A stretch of DNA of 47,349 nucleotides from CAYPEK01 sp964409645 (GTDB taxonomy: Bacteria; UBP15; UBA6099): contig CAYPEK010000021.1 in NCBI GenBank assembly GCA_964409645.1, forward strand, positions 1-47,349. The letters run 5' to 3'. The position numbers were made by a program, and so were the translations under genes. Positions 1-8,003 of the stretch are shown here, one piece after another (the stretch's first letter is position 1; the number at the start of each line of letters is the position of its first letter). The notes under the pieces were generated by a model. The model did no database searches, was not told the origin of the DNA, and worked only from the letters and a program-made list of their open reading frames with translations.

Positions 1-13
1 TATTAGACACCTA

Positions 14-43
14 TTACACTTTTCAAAAGAATATCTGTATGAT
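14..43 (+). promoter_or_regulatory. Candidate promoter of the sugar ABC genes
   Basis: A TATGAT hexamer at 38-43 is preceded 18 bp upstream by TTACAC at 14-19. The region is AT-rich and lies about 55 bp before the first start codon. The -10 is good and the -35 is weak. A strong ribosome binding site (AGGAGG) sits just before the ATG at 100. Confidence 0.35.
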
Positions 44-99
44 AAACTACAGCGGAAATAAGAAGGGGTAAAATAAACCAAAAATCAGGAGGTTGAGGC

Positions 100-1056
100 A
101 TGAAAAGAAGTTGGAGTCTGTTGATTCTGGTGGTTGCATTGGCGTCGGTGATGGTATTTGCCGGAGCTTGCAAAAAGAAGGCTCCTGCGTCGGGCGATGC
201 GGCCGCGACGGCAGCAGGCGGAAAGATTATCGGCGTGTCTCTGCTGAAAGAGAATGACGATTTCTACATCGCTCTCAAAAAGGGACTCGATGACGCGGCG
301 AAACAGATGGGATATCGGATTGAGATTCTCTCCGCCGACAACGACGAGATCAAACAGGACAGGAACATGGATGCGCTGCTGCTGAAGGACGTTGCGGCGA
401 TAGTTATATGCCCGGTGAACTCGAAGGGCGTCGGCGACATAATTAGAAAAGCGAACGAAAAAGGCGTGCCGGTTTTCACGGCGGACATAGCGGCGGAAAA
501 AGGAACGGTTGTTGCCCACATCGCGTCGGACAACGAGCAGGGCGGAAAGCTGGCCGCGGAAAGAATGGCGCAGTTGATCGGCGGCAAGGGCAAGGTAGCG
601 ATCGTTCAGCAGCCGGGGACCGAATCGGTTGCGAAGCGCGTTAAAGGTTTTGTCGAAACAGCGAAGGCGTCCGGCCTGACGGTCATCGAGCCGTGGCTGA
701 ACGGAAAAGACGACACGCAGGAGAGCGAGCGCGCGGCGAATGCGGCGATCCTCTCGAACAAGGATATCAAAGGCATTTTCGCGGCGAACGACAACATGGC
801 GATGGGCGCCGAAGCGGCGATCAATGCGAGCGGCAAGGACATCAAGCTGATCGGATACGATGCGGCTCCCGCGGCGCAGCAGAAGATCAAGGGCGGCGGC
901 GTGTGGATGGCGGACGTCATTCAGTATCCGTCGGAAATCGGCAAGACGACGATCGAAACGATCGACAAGGTGCTGAAAGGCGAAATGAAGCCCGAGGCGA
1001 CGACGATCTTCGTGCCGGTTAAGGTCGGCCTCGTGGATAAGGAAACGATTAAATAA
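100..1056 (+). CDS. Sugar ABC transporter substrate-binding lipoprotein (RbsB/XylF-like)
   Basis: This is a periplasmic binding protein of the ribose/xylose/galactose type (type 1 fold, LacI-like) that delivers a sugar to the permease encoded next. The first 23 residues form a lipoprotein signal ending in FAGAC, so Cys24 is the predicted lipidated N-terminus. The mature part starts with the family's typical GKIIGVSLL strand. It continues with NDEIKQDRNMDALL, then the ICPVNSKGVGDIIRKA and GVPVFTADI stretches, and near the end IKGIFAANDNMAMGA and KLIGYDA. At 318 residues it has normal family length. An AGGAGG site lies just upstream of the ATG. The sugar cannot be read from sequence. No ATPase gene (rbsA-like) lies between it and the permease, so the ATPase may be upstream of the window or elsewhere. 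Confidence 0.93.
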   Translation: MKRSWSLLILVVALASVMVFAGACKKKAPASGDAAATAAGGKIIGVSLLKENDDFYIALKKGLDDAAKQMGYRIEILSADNDEIKQDRNMDALLLKDVAAIVICPVNSKGVGDIIRKANEKGVPVFTADIAAEKGTVVAHIASDNEQGGKLAAERMAQLIGGKGKVAIVQQPGTESVAKRVKGFVETAKASGLTVIEPWLNGKDDTQESERAANAAILSNKDIKGIFAANDNMAMGAEAAINASGKDIKLIGYDAAPAAQQKIKGGGVWMADVIQYPSEIGKTTIETIDKVLKGEMKPEATTIFVPVKVGLVDKETIK

Positions 1057-1110
1057 AAGGGCGGGCGAAAAGACAGATTAGCAACGGCGGCGCGCACGGG
1101 AGGAATGAGA

Positions 1111-1135
1111 CGCCCGGCGTTCCGAATGCCGGGCG
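1111..1135 (+). other. Intercistronic hairpin between binding protein and permease
   Basis: CGCCCGGCGT at 1111-1120 pairs with ATGCCGGGCG at 1126-1135 (ten pairs including one G-U, loop TCCGA). No T-run follows, so it is not a classical terminator. Such hairpins between a binding-protein gene and its permease gene often protect the upstream mRNA and keep the binding protein in excess. That role is inferred here. Confidence 0.6.
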
Positions 1136-1177
1136 CTGTGAGCGCGGACGGCAAATCCAAAACGGCGTGGTAGGGGT

Positions 1178-2137
1178 ATGAAAGAGCGAAATCCGGTAGT
1201 CAATTTTCTTATCAACAACGGCATTTACATAGTGCTCGTTGTGATGTTCGTTTATTTTTCGGTGACGGCGGAAGGGTTCTTCACCTTCAAGAACCTAGCG
1301 ATGATCCCGCAGCAGGTCGCGTTCGTAATTATCATAGCGACTGGCATGACGATGGTGATTATCACAGGAGGTATCGACCTGTCGGTCGGCTGCATAGTAG
1401 CGTTCACGGCAGTGGCATTCTCGCTTCTGTTGCAGCACGCGCACATGGCTATACTTCCGGCGCTGGTGATCGCTCTTGCGGCGGGCTCTGTGGCCGGCAT
1501 GACGAACGGATTCTTCGTCATAAAGTACAATGTTCCCCCGTTCATAGCAACGCTCGCGATGATGACAATCTCGCGCGGAGTTGCGCGGCATATCGCAGGA
1601 AACACGAAAATATTCATCGATAATCCGCACCTGAAACCGCTGACGGATTTCGTCTGCGCAACGCAGATAGGCAATATCGGAATTCCTCCGCTGGTCATTT
1701 TCACCCTCATCATAGTCGTTATCTTCGGGCTTATACTTATAAAAACGCGGTTCGGCAGATATGTGATCGCAGTCGGCGGCAACGAAGAGGCGACCAAGCT
1801 CTCTGGCGTCAACGTGAAGACGATCAAGTTTCTCGTGTACACGATCAACGCGACTCTCGCCGGACTCGTCGGCGTTCTGATGGCGTGCAAGTTCTCGAAC
1901 GGCAATCCGGAATTCGGAGTGATGTGGGAGTTGGACGCGATCGCGGCGTGCGTGGTCGGCGGCGCGAGCCTTTTAGGCGGGAAGGGTGACATCTTCAAAA
2001 CCCTGCTCGGCGCATTGCTGATCGGCATCCTCGACAACGGCCTGCTCGTGAAGGGCCTCAGCTCGGAGATGATCTACATCATCAAGGGTATCATTATTCT
2101 CGGCGCCGTGATCATCGATCAGGTGAAGAGCAAATAG
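1178..2137 (+). CDS. Sugar ABC transporter permease (RbsC-like)
   Basis: Inner-membrane permease of the ribose/xylose branched family (BPD_transp_2). It forms the channel for the sugar handed over by the upstream lipoprotein. The 319-residue protein is almost entirely hydrophobic helices. It carries the family hallmark GGIDLSVG at about residues 65-72, the cytoplasmic loop GRYVIAVGGNEEATKLSGVNV, and VVGGASLLGGKG before the last helices. The length is typical. It follows the binding protein by 121 bp, with the hairpin at 1111-1135 in between, and is closed by the terminator at 2182-2208. The partner ATPase is not in this stretch, which is a little unusual since rbsA normally lies between or before these genes. 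Confidence 0.93.
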   Translation: MKERNPVVNFLINNGIYIVLVVMFVYFSVTAEGFFTFKNLAMIPQQVAFVIIIATGMTMVIITGGIDLSVGCIVAFTAVAFSLLLQHAHMAILPALVIALAAGSVAGMTNGFFVIKYNVPPFIATLAMMTISRGVARHIAGNTKIFIDNPHLKPLTDFVCATQIGNIGIPPLVIFTLIIVVIFGLILIKTRFGRYVIAVGGNEEATKLSGVNVKTIKFLVYTINATLAGLVGVLMACKFSNGNPEFGVMWELDAIAACVVGGASLLGGKGDIFKTLLGALLIGILDNGLLVKGLSSEMIYIIKGIIILGAVIIDQVKSK

Positions 2138-2181
2138 AACAGCGAACCGGCTAACCAAGCCGGAAACAGACAGAAACGAAG

Positions 2182-2208
2182 AGGGCGGCTTTGAAGCCGC
2201 CCTTTTTT
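2182..2208 (+). terminator. Rho-independent terminator after the sugar ABC operon
   Basis: AGGGCGGCT (2182-2190), loop TTGA, then AGCCGCCCT (2195-2203) form a perfect 9-bp GC-rich stem followed directly by a run of T. It lies 45 bp after the permease stop codon. Confidence 0.93.
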
Positions 2209-2302
2209 ATGCTTTGCATTTTGTTAAATTCCAAATCCGCTGTTTGGATTTGGGTCGCAATGAGCATTGCCTCGAATTCGTTTCTTTATTGGCGAATCCG
2301 GG

Positions 2303-2857
2303 TTAATTGCTCTGAGGCGGTTGTTGGGCGGAATCGGCTTTCATTATGTTAAAGAAAATGTTGAACTGACCTTGTTCCGTCTTGAGGGGAACCACGAGGA
2401 ATTGATGCTCGCGCGAGAACTGCACCGGCTTGTTATAGTTGATGTGGAAAGTTACGTTTGCCGCATAGCCTTGGTTGATGAGTTGTGTATGAGCGACTTC
2501 GGCTATCCTAAGAGAAAATTCCATGAGAGAGTTTTTCGCCATTTCATCGAGCTCGACTATCGGCACGCCGAACAGGAACGATGAAACGAGCTTTTTCGAA
2601 ATCTCATCCTGAATAGAGAGCACTACGAGCCCTTTTATCATCCCCTCCACACGTAGGGAAATGAGGATGTCGCCCGCGAGGGAGTTCGAACTGACGAGCG
2701 AAAGCGCGCCCTTGTGAGGTATCGACTGTCCCATCGTCATCGATTTAAGAGTGATGTTGAGTGCGGTCAGAAACGGGTTTACAAAATCGGCCTCAACTTC
2801 ACGCAGTACGGATGAGAGATGACTTAGCGCTTCGTCCGGATTTCGGCCGCTCTTCAT
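2303..2857 (-). CDS. CheX-like chemotaxis phosphatase-fold protein, catalytic Asn absent
   Basis: This is a 184-residue cytoplasmic protein resembling the CheX/CheC family, which removes phosphate from CheY. The family pattern is visible: an N-terminal helix with FVNPFLTALNITLKSM (residues 25-40), the strand-rich segment GDILISLRVEGMIKGLVVLSI (about 62-82), then ELDEMAKNSLMEFSLRIAEVAHTQL (about 102-126). CheX enzymes carry E-x-x-N in this last helix. Here Glu113 is kept but the Asn position is Leu116, and the following Gly is Glu120. It may therefore be a non-catalytic binding or scaffold member. No chemotaxis genes lie nearby, and it stands alone between convergent and divergent neighbours. 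The fold assignment is by motif, not by search. The C-terminal tail (about 165-184) is Gln/Pro-rich. Confidence 0.7.
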   Translation of the reverse strand: MKSGRNPDEALSHLSSVLREVEADFVNPFLTALNITLKSMTMGQSIPHKGALSLVSSNSLAGDILISLRVEGMIKGLVVLSIQDEISKKLVSSFLFGVPIVELDEMAKNSLMEFSLRIAEVAHTQLINQGYAANVTFHINYNKPVQFSREHQFLVVPLKTEQGQFNIFFNIMKADSAQQPPQSN

Positions 2858-3009
2858 GTCTTTAATATATACATCGTTTCGTCAGGATGCAATAAAATTT
2901 TCTTACGATTCGTAATTCGAGTTGCGATATTCGGCTCGCGCATCGGCTGTGTTTGTTTCGCGGGTGAATGGATATATAATTATTTTATTGCGGCTTCGGG
3001 AGATGAAAA

Positions 3010-3543
3010 ATGGCGGACGATAAGACAGGAAAAGGTTTTGTTCAGGTGTACACGGGAAATGGCAAGGGGAAGACAACCGCGGCTCTCGGGCTTACGTTGC
3101 GCGCATCCGGCGCCGGTCTGCGCACATACATAGGCCAGTTCATGAAAGGGCAGCCTTACAGTGAGCTCGACGCGGTCGCCCGTCTCGCGCCCGGCGTGAC
3201 GATCGAACAATACGGACATCCCGAGTTCTGCGTTCCCGGTAAGGTGTCGCCGGAGGACTACGCGCTCGCGCGCGCCGGACTCGATAAAATCCGCGCCGCG
3301 CTCAACGCCGGTTACGATGTTGTCGTGATGGACGAAATCTGCACGGCGCTCTATTTCAAGCTGCTTCCCGAAGAAGAGATAATCGACATGATGAAAAGCA
3401 AACCCGAGGGGGTCGAGCTTATTCTGACCGGGCGGTATGCATCGGATGCGATTATCGATGCCGCCGACCTCGTCACCGAGATGAAGGAAGTGAAACACTA
3501 TTACCAACAGGGTGTGAAGTCGCGAAAAGGAATAGAAAATTAA
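3010..3543 (+). CDS. cobO: ATP:corrinoid adenosyltransferase, CobA/CobO/BtuR type
   Basis: Transfers the adenosyl group of ATP to cob(I)alamin or cobinamide to make the coenzyme form of vitamin B12, in the cytoplasm. The P-loop GNGKGKTT is at residues 16-23 in the family context FVQVYTGNGKGKTTAALG. It is followed by IGQFMKG, the Walker-B-like VVVMDEI, and ELILTGRYASDAIIDAADLVTEM near the C-terminus. The length of 177 residues is typical. The start is supported by GGGAG at 2998-3002, seven bases before the ATG. No other B12 genes are adjacent, which suggests corrinoid salvage rather than a local biosynthetic operon. The last codons lie inside a 15-bp tandem duplication (3527-3556). Confidence 0.95.
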   Translation: MADDKTGKGFVQVYTGNGKGKTTAALGLTLRASGAGLRTYIGQFMKGQPYSELDAVARLAPGVTIEQYGHPEFCVPGKVSPEDYALARAGLDKIRAALNAGYDVVVMDEICTALYFKLLPEEEIIDMMKSKPEGVELILTGRYASDAIIDAADLVTEMKEVKHYYQQGVKSRKGIEN

Positions 3544-3556
3544 GGAATAGAAAATT
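3527..3556 (+). repeat. 15-bp perfect tandem duplication over the cobO stop codon
   Basis: AAGGAATAGAAAATT occurs at 3527-3541 and again directly at 3542-3556. The first copy encodes the last residues of the adenosyltransferase and the first base of its stop codon. The duplication does not change the protein end. Confidence 0.85.
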
Positions 3557-3558
3557 AA

Positions 3559-3671
3559 AGTAGAGAGTAACGAGTAGCGAGAACGCCGGGGAAAACTTAA
3601 AAACAAATAATTTAGAATTATCCGGTTCATATTTTTAGTGTTTTTTCCTATCTGCTCATTCCTCGCTACTG
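3559..3671 (+). repeat. Dispersed GTAGCGAG-type repeat element, copy 1 (inverted arms)
   Basis: The left arm at about 3559-3581 reads AGTAGAGAGTAACGAGTAGC then GAG. The right arm at 3653-3671 is TGCTCATTCCTCGCTACT, the inverse of AGTAGCGAGGAATGAGCA. The same words recur at 11822-11850 and at 32543-32718. The right arm ends only nine bases before the next start codon, leaving no room for a normal Shine-Dalgarno site. Confidence 0.65.
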
Positions 3672-3680
3672 TTTCTGATT

Positions 3681-4898
3681 ATGCCGATACCGAGAAGGGT
3701 TGCATATCACGTTGAAGGAACCGCCGCGGAGTTGGCGCGGCTGCTGACGCCGGGTTCGCTCAGGATGGGCGCGGACACGGAAGCGTTTGAGCGCGGATTC
3801 GCTAGTTCGGTGGGCTCCGTACATGCTGTGGCGGTGCCGTCCGCTAGGTATGCGCTGAAGTCGCTCATCTCGGTGCTCGGTTTGCCGGCCGGAGGCGAGG
3901 TGATTCTCCCAGCATACACTGATCCGTCGATGCCGGAAACTGTGAGGCGCTCCGGACTGAAACCGGTTTTCGCGGATGTCCGGCCGGAAGACGACAACAT
4001 GGACGCGGGGGCAACCGAGGCGGCGGTGACGGAACGTACATGCGCGATTGTCGCAACGCATATTTTTGGTAATTCTTGCGACATCGCCGCGATCTCAGCT
4101 CTTGCCTCGAAGCATGGTCTGGCTCTGATTGAGGATTTCTCGCATTCGGTGGGAGCGAGGTACGCGGGCAGGTATGTCGGGACATTTGGCGCGGCGGGGA
4201 TATGCACGTTCAACAGCAGCAAATTCATAAATACGTTCGGGGGCGGCATGCTGGTAACGAACGATTCGGCCCTTGCGGAGAAGACGCGAGCGATGCGCGA
4301 CAGTCTGCCGCCTCAGACGGCAGCGGGACTGCTAAAGGCGGCCGCGCTTTCGTTCGGGATCGGCGTCGCGACGTCGCCGTCCGCGTATCCGGCGATTGTG
4401 TACCCTGTGCAGAAGTTGCTTAGTCGCAATCAACGGGATATGTATTCGTATTACAAGAAAACGTACAGTGTGTGGAAGAACACGCCGCGCGAGGTTGGAT
4501 ATACGGATTTGCAATCGCGGATCGGATTGAAGTTTCTGTCGTCGATGCCGGAGAGCCACGGGCTGCGGGTGAGTCGCTCACTGAGGCTGGACGCGGCGCT
4601 GAGGCCGGAGATCGGCCGGGTGCGGGCTGTTCCGCCCGGAGAGGGGATATTCTGGTTGTATGTATTGCGGGGCGGTTCGGATGCGGCTGAGGCGGACTCG
4701 CTACAGAGGGAGTTGCTCGGCCGGGGCGTGGACACCGGCCGCGGTTTTTTGGCCAACGCGGCGGCTCTTTACGAGCCCGCGGAGAAGTATCCCAATACAC
4801 TTCGCGCGGTCGAAACATCGCTTCAGATTCCGAACCATCCGCATCTGTCGGATGCGCAAATAGATTTTATTGCTTCCGCAATTAATGAATTGATCTGA
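3681..4898 (+). CDS. DegT/DnrJ/EryC1/StrS-family PLP aminotransferase
   Basis: Pyridoxal-phosphate enzyme of the sugar aminotransferase family, which usually aminates a nucleotide-linked keto-sugar for surface polysaccharides. The family order is visible. AVPSARYALKSLI forms the cofactor phosphate region (about 51-63). VILPAYTDPSMPETVRRSGLKPVFADV spans about 74-100. IEDFSHSVGA spans 150-159, with Asp152 expected to contact the pyridine nitrogen. FNSSKFINTFGGG follows, with Lys181 as the Schiff-base lysine. The 405-residue length is normal. The usual EDAAQ motif is EDFSH here, so the substrate may differ. No sugar-biosynthesis genes adjoin it, so the substrate is unknown. The start lies directly after a repeat arm and has no clear ribosome binding site, so either initiation is weak or the real start lies downstream. 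Confidence 0.88.
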   Translation: MPIPRRVAYHVEGTAAELARLLTPGSLRMGADTEAFERGFASSVGSVHAVAVPSARYALKSLISVLGLPAGGEVILPAYTDPSMPETVRRSGLKPVFADVRPEDDNMDAGATEAAVTERTCAIVATHIFGNSCDIAAISALASKHGLALIEDFSHSVGARYAGRYVGTFGAAGICTFNSSKFINTFGGGMLVTNDSALAEKTRAMRDSLPPQTAAGLLKAAALSFGIGVATSPSAYPAIVYPVQKLLSRNQRDMYSYYKKTYSVWKNTPREVGYTDLQSRIGLKFLSSMPESHGLRVSRSLRLDAALRPEIGRVRAVPPGEGIFWLYVLRGGSDAAEADSLQRELLGRGVDTGRGFLANAAALYEPAEKYPNTLRAVETSLQIPNHPHLSDAQIDFIASAINELI

Positions 4899-5032
4899 AT
4901 CATAAATGCATGGAAATTGATATGGGCGGGGCTGCCCGCTAAGGCATCTGGTATTAAGAGAAAAGGCAAATCTTGACACAAAGATATAGCGAGAGGATAA
5001 TCGAATAAGATGTCCTGCTTGGAGAGTCTGCG

Positions 5033-5902
5033 ATGAACTGCCCGAGTTGCGGAAATTCGTTAAAACCTGAAGCTCGTTTCTGCACGAAATGTGGAAAAAC
5101 GCTTGTGGGGCCTTTCTCCGCCGGCGCTGCGGCAGGACCGGCAAAGAGTAAGCCGGACCCGGTCGCCGGAATGATTCCGCCGCCTCCGCCGTTGAACTCG
5201 ACGGGTGGGTACACTCCATACGTTCCTCCTCCAGAGACGATCGCGGAGAAGGGAAATAAGGAGGTTTTCTACAAGCAGAAGGAAACCTCCGAGGCGACGA
5301 TCAGCAAAATCAAACCCGCGCATATTGTTGTAAGCGTGGTTGTGCTTCTGGTGATTGTCGGGTTTACGGCGATGCATTTCTACGATGTGTTTGCCAAGCC
5401 GTATGCCGGAAGGTATGAGTTGGAGGGACTGGGGCTGTCGTTCGTACTTCCCGACAAAAACTGGTTCATCGATGAGGAAGCGGCTGAGAAATCGGGCTTG
5501 GACGCGCCTTATTTTTTCAGAGGCAGAAGAAAGCCGAGCAATTTGAAGCTCGAAATAACGTACAACGATATGAAGTATGAAATAAGCGACCGGATGGTGG
5601 AGAGGGGTTCGAACGATATAGCGAAGGGATATGTCGAATGGATAACGGAGTATCTGAAAAGAACGCGATCCGGCGCGAAGTATGAGCATTTGAATACGGG
5701 CGTCATTCCGCTTGGCGGAAATACGGGCCTGTGGCTCGAAGGCAATGTTATAACGGGCGCCGGGAACACGAGGCTTTTCACGTTTGTGGCGTTCAATAAG
5801 ATGAGAGCCTATACGATGGAATTCTATATGAACGAGAACGACGTCGAGACTTTGTGGAGTGAAGTGGAATCGATACTTAACAGCGTGACTTTCGAGGAAT
5901 GA
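5033..5902 (+). CDS. Zinc-ribbon, single-pass membrane protein of unknown function
   Basis: A 289-residue protein with three visible parts. The first is an N-terminal zinc ribbon (CPSCG at 3-7 and CTKCG at 17-21). A Gly/Pro-rich linker with a run of prolines follows (about 25-70). One transmembrane helix lies at about residues 96-118 and is followed by an extracytoplasmic domain of about 170 residues. The C-terminal domain begins with a strand-rich YELEGLGLSFVLPDKNWFI segment and ends with MRAYTMEFYMNENDVETLWSEVESILNSV, which resembles the general plan of secreted PsbP/DUF1795-like lipid or stress proteins. That resemblance is only suggestive. GGAG stands about nine bases before the ATG. It precedes the DUF488 gene by 19 bp, so the two may be co-transcribed. 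Confidence 0.75.
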   Translation: MNCPSCGNSLKPEARFCTKCGKTLVGPFSAGAAAGPAKSKPDPVAGMIPPPPPLNSTGGYTPYVPPPETIAEKGNKEVFYKQKETSEATISKIKPAHIVVSVVVLLVIVGFTAMHFYDVFAKPYAGRYELEGLGLSFVLPDKNWFIDEEAAEKSGLDAPYFFRGRRKPSNLKLEITYNDMKYEISDRMVERGSNDIAKGYVEWITEYLKRTRSGAKYEHLNTGVIPLGGNTGLWLEGNVITGAGNTRLFTFVAFNKMRAYTMEFYMNENDVETLWSEVESILNSVTFEE

Positions 5903-5921
5903 ATCCGGATCAAAGGATAAA

Positions 5922-6431
5922 ATGAAAGTATTCACTATCGGGCACAGCAACGTTACGTTCGATGAGTTCGTCGGCCGGGCGATGGCGCAAGGGATTCAAA
6001 AGATAGTGGATGTCCGCAGCGCGCCGTATTCGAAATATACGCCGCACTTCAGTTATGACTACATAGAAAGGAATCTTCCGGCGAAAGGGATCGAGTATAT
6101 TTATATGGGCGACCGGCTCGGCGGCAGGCCGCGAAACGACGCTTTCAGGAAACCGGACGGCACACCGGATTACGACAAACTGTCGGAAGCCGATTTTTTC
6201 GTGGAAGGGCTGAAAATACTCACTGAGATGCTGGGCCAATCGAAGGTGTGTCTGCTCTGCGCTGAAGAAGACCCGGCGAACTGTCACCGCAGCCGTCTTG
6301 TCGCGAAGGCGCTCGCTCCGTTCGGTGTCGAGGTGGTCCACATCCTAGGCGACGGCTCGCTCGAACCGGATACCGAGACGGCGAAACGCAGACTCACCGC
6401 CGAAGACAAACAACTGAAATTATTTTGTTGA
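5922..6431 (+). CDS. DUF488 family protein
   Basis: A 169-residue cytoplasmic protein with the full DUF488 signature. It has FTIGHSNVTFDEFV at the start, IVDVRSAPYSKYTPHFS in the first third, YMGDRLGGRP in the middle, and VCLLCAEEDPANCHRSRLVA near the C-terminus. The conserved Cys-Ala-Glu and Cys-His-Arg groups suggest a metal or nucleotide site, but no reaction is established for the family. It is separated by 19 bp from the upstream zinc-ribbon gene and converges with the restriction endonuclease gene, whose stop codon is three bases away. Confidence 0.9.
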   Translation: MKVFTIGHSNVTFDEFVGRAMAQGIQKIVDVRSAPYSKYTPHFSYDYIERNLPAKGIEYIYMGDRLGGRPRNDAFRKPDGTPDYDKLSEADFFVEGLKILTEMLGQSKVCLLCAEEDPANCHRSRLVAKALAPFGVEVVHILGDGSLEPDTETAKRRLTAEDKQLKLFC

Positions 6432-6434
6432 ATA

Positions 6435-7004
6435 TTATCTGTCAATTCCAAGTATCATAACCGGGATGTCGATATCGGCTATTCCTCTGTGCTCCAAGTC
6501 CCATACGAACTGTTCGAAATATGAAACTCCGGTGGACATCTGATCCGCGAAGGCTTTAACCGGCACGATTTCCACGCCCTCGTCGATGACCTTAAGATTG
6601 TGAAAGATCGTCATTTTTGCGCAGACGTTGTAAACCATGAAAGCGTATTTGCCGAATTGGACTTCGACTCCCAGTCGATCTTTCACGAAATCCATTTCTC
6701 GAAATGCTCCGCCTCGAAGAGTGGACGGTTCATAATCTTTCATGTAATAATGACTTGGATAATCGCATTTTTCGCGGTGTTTTGACCATCCTTTTGGAAT
6801 AAGTAAATCGTTGAACACCTTGTTCAAGGCTCTGGGACTGTAAAGTATTTTCCCCGGCATTGTTTTTTCTTTGCTTCTTTTTGTTTTGCATCTGGAAGCA
6901 TCAACGGCGTTGATGCATTCCTCCAGCTCGTTGATTATCGAGCTGTGTTTTGCTCTGACTATCTTTGAACCGTTGTTGAAGGAAAACTCGGCAGCTATCC
7001 TCAT
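6435..7004 (-). CDS. Type II restriction endonuclease, BglII family
   Basis: Predicted homodimeric restriction enzyme that cuts a short palindrome protected by the upstream methyltransferase. The region DFVKDRLGVEVQFGKYAFMVY (about 105-125) matches BglII. Published BglII catalytic residues are Asp84, Glu93 and Gln95. Here Asp105, Glu114 and Gln116 have exactly the same spacing (9, then 2), and EVQFGKY is kept. IDEGVEIVPV at about 140-149 is also family-like. At 189 residues it is somewhat shorter than BglII (223). It starts inside the methyltransferase stop codon (4-bp ATGA overlap), so the two are translationally coupled. Codons are more AT-rich than in neighbouring genes, as expected for a mobile R-M unit. 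The recognition site is probably AGATCT or a relative, but this is inferred. Confidence 0.85.
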   Translation of the reverse strand: MRIAAEFSFNNGSKIVRAKHSSIINELEECINAVDASRCKTKRSKEKTMPGKILYSPRALNKVFNDLLIPKGWSKHREKCDYPSHYYMKDYEPSTLRGGAFREMDFVKDRLGVEVQFGKYAFMVYNVCAKMTIFHNLKVIDEGVEIVPVKAFADQMSTGVSYFEQFVWDLEHRGIADIDIPVMILGIDR

Positions 7005-7966
7005 TTACTGTTTGTCTCCTGTTGTTCCTGCCAAAAAAGTGGTATCTGCGAAACTTTCTCTCTTCCGGTCGGAGTGTACACGGGTTTTCCCAGTGGGCGT
7101 ATTTTGAGGCGTCCGTCTGAATAATCTTTTATTCTATTGATAGTCATTTCAATGTACTTCTCTTCTTTTTCACAAATAATGGCTTTTCGATTGTGAATCA
7201 TCGCTGCGACCATGACCGTGCCGACTCCGCCGAACGGGTCTAGTACATAATCGTTTTCGTTTGTAAGGGCGAGAATACAGCGCTGAACTAATTCGATCGG
7301 GAATTGGCAAGGATGAATCGTTTTCTCCGGATGATTGGCCTTTACGTTCGGAATATCCCATATCAATTTGTCCCAGTCTTGCTCTATTACGGCCCAAAAG
7401 TCTGATGGATTTTTGCCGAGCGGATTACCAGACGGAAGGCCTCTTTTGTCGCCTTTGAAATGTGTTTTACCCGGATATTTGGACGGCACGCGAACAGGGT
7501 CCAGATTGAATACATAAGAATCGCTTTTGGTGAACCAGCTTATCGTTTCGTATCTCCCGGAAAAACGCTTTGAAGCGTGGAGCCCGTGGTCGAAATGCCA
7601 TATTATCCGGTTTCTTAATTTTAAACCTAATGATTTGAATATAGAATAGTAACTTATGTCGAGAGGGACTATTTCTCCGTTGTTCACGTAGTTCCCAACC
7701 TGCCAGCATATACTTCCATCGTCTGCCATTATTCGCGAGAGTTCAGAGAGAATCGGCTTCATGGATTCCAGATAATTCTCAAGCTCGGTTCCTTTCTCAT
7801 ATTCTTTACCGATATTGTATGGTGGTGATGAAATAATAAGTCGAACGGAATCCGAAGGAATTTCTTTCAAGGTTATACTTGCATCTCCTGAAAGAATAAT
7901 GAAATCTTCTCCGGCCTTATATTCCATAGAAATTTTTTTTGGAGAAATCTCAAAAAGTTCTTTCAT
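7001..7966 (-). CDS. DNA methyltransferase of the R-M pair, probably N4-cytosine
   Basis: Transfers a methyl group from S-adenosylmethionine to DNA and protects the site cut by the adjacent BglII-type enzyme. Catalytic motif IV is SPPYN at residues 47-51. The SAM-binding motif I LDPFGGVGT comes late, at 242-250, which gives the beta-class order. The SPPY form is typical of N4-methylcytosine enzymes, the known type of the BglII methylase, although some N6-adenine enzymes have it too. IHPCQFPIELVQRCILALTN precedes motif I as in related enzymes. The length of 321 residues is usual. GGAG precedes the ATG, and a TTGACA promoter lies upstream (8046-8074). The methylase is first in the operon, so protection can precede cutting. 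Confidence 0.92.
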   Translation of the reverse strand: MKELFEISPKKISMEYKAGEDFIILSGDASITLKEIPSDSVRLIISSPPYNIGKEYEKGTELENYLESMKPILSELSRIMADDGSICWQVGNYVNNGEIVPLDISYYSIFKSLGLKLRNRIIWHFDHGLHASKRFSGRYETISWFTKSDSYVFNLDPVRVPSKYPGKTHFKGDKRGLPSGNPLGKNPSDFWAVIEQDWDKLIWDIPNVKANHPEKTIHPCQFPIELVQRCILALTNENDYVLDPFGGVGTVMVAAMIHNRKAIICEKEEKYIEMTINRIKDYSDGRLKIRPLGKPVYTPTGREKVSQIPLFWQEQQETNSK

Positions 7967-8003
7967 TACTACTCCGTTTATAAGCTTTTAATTCACATTT
8001 TAA

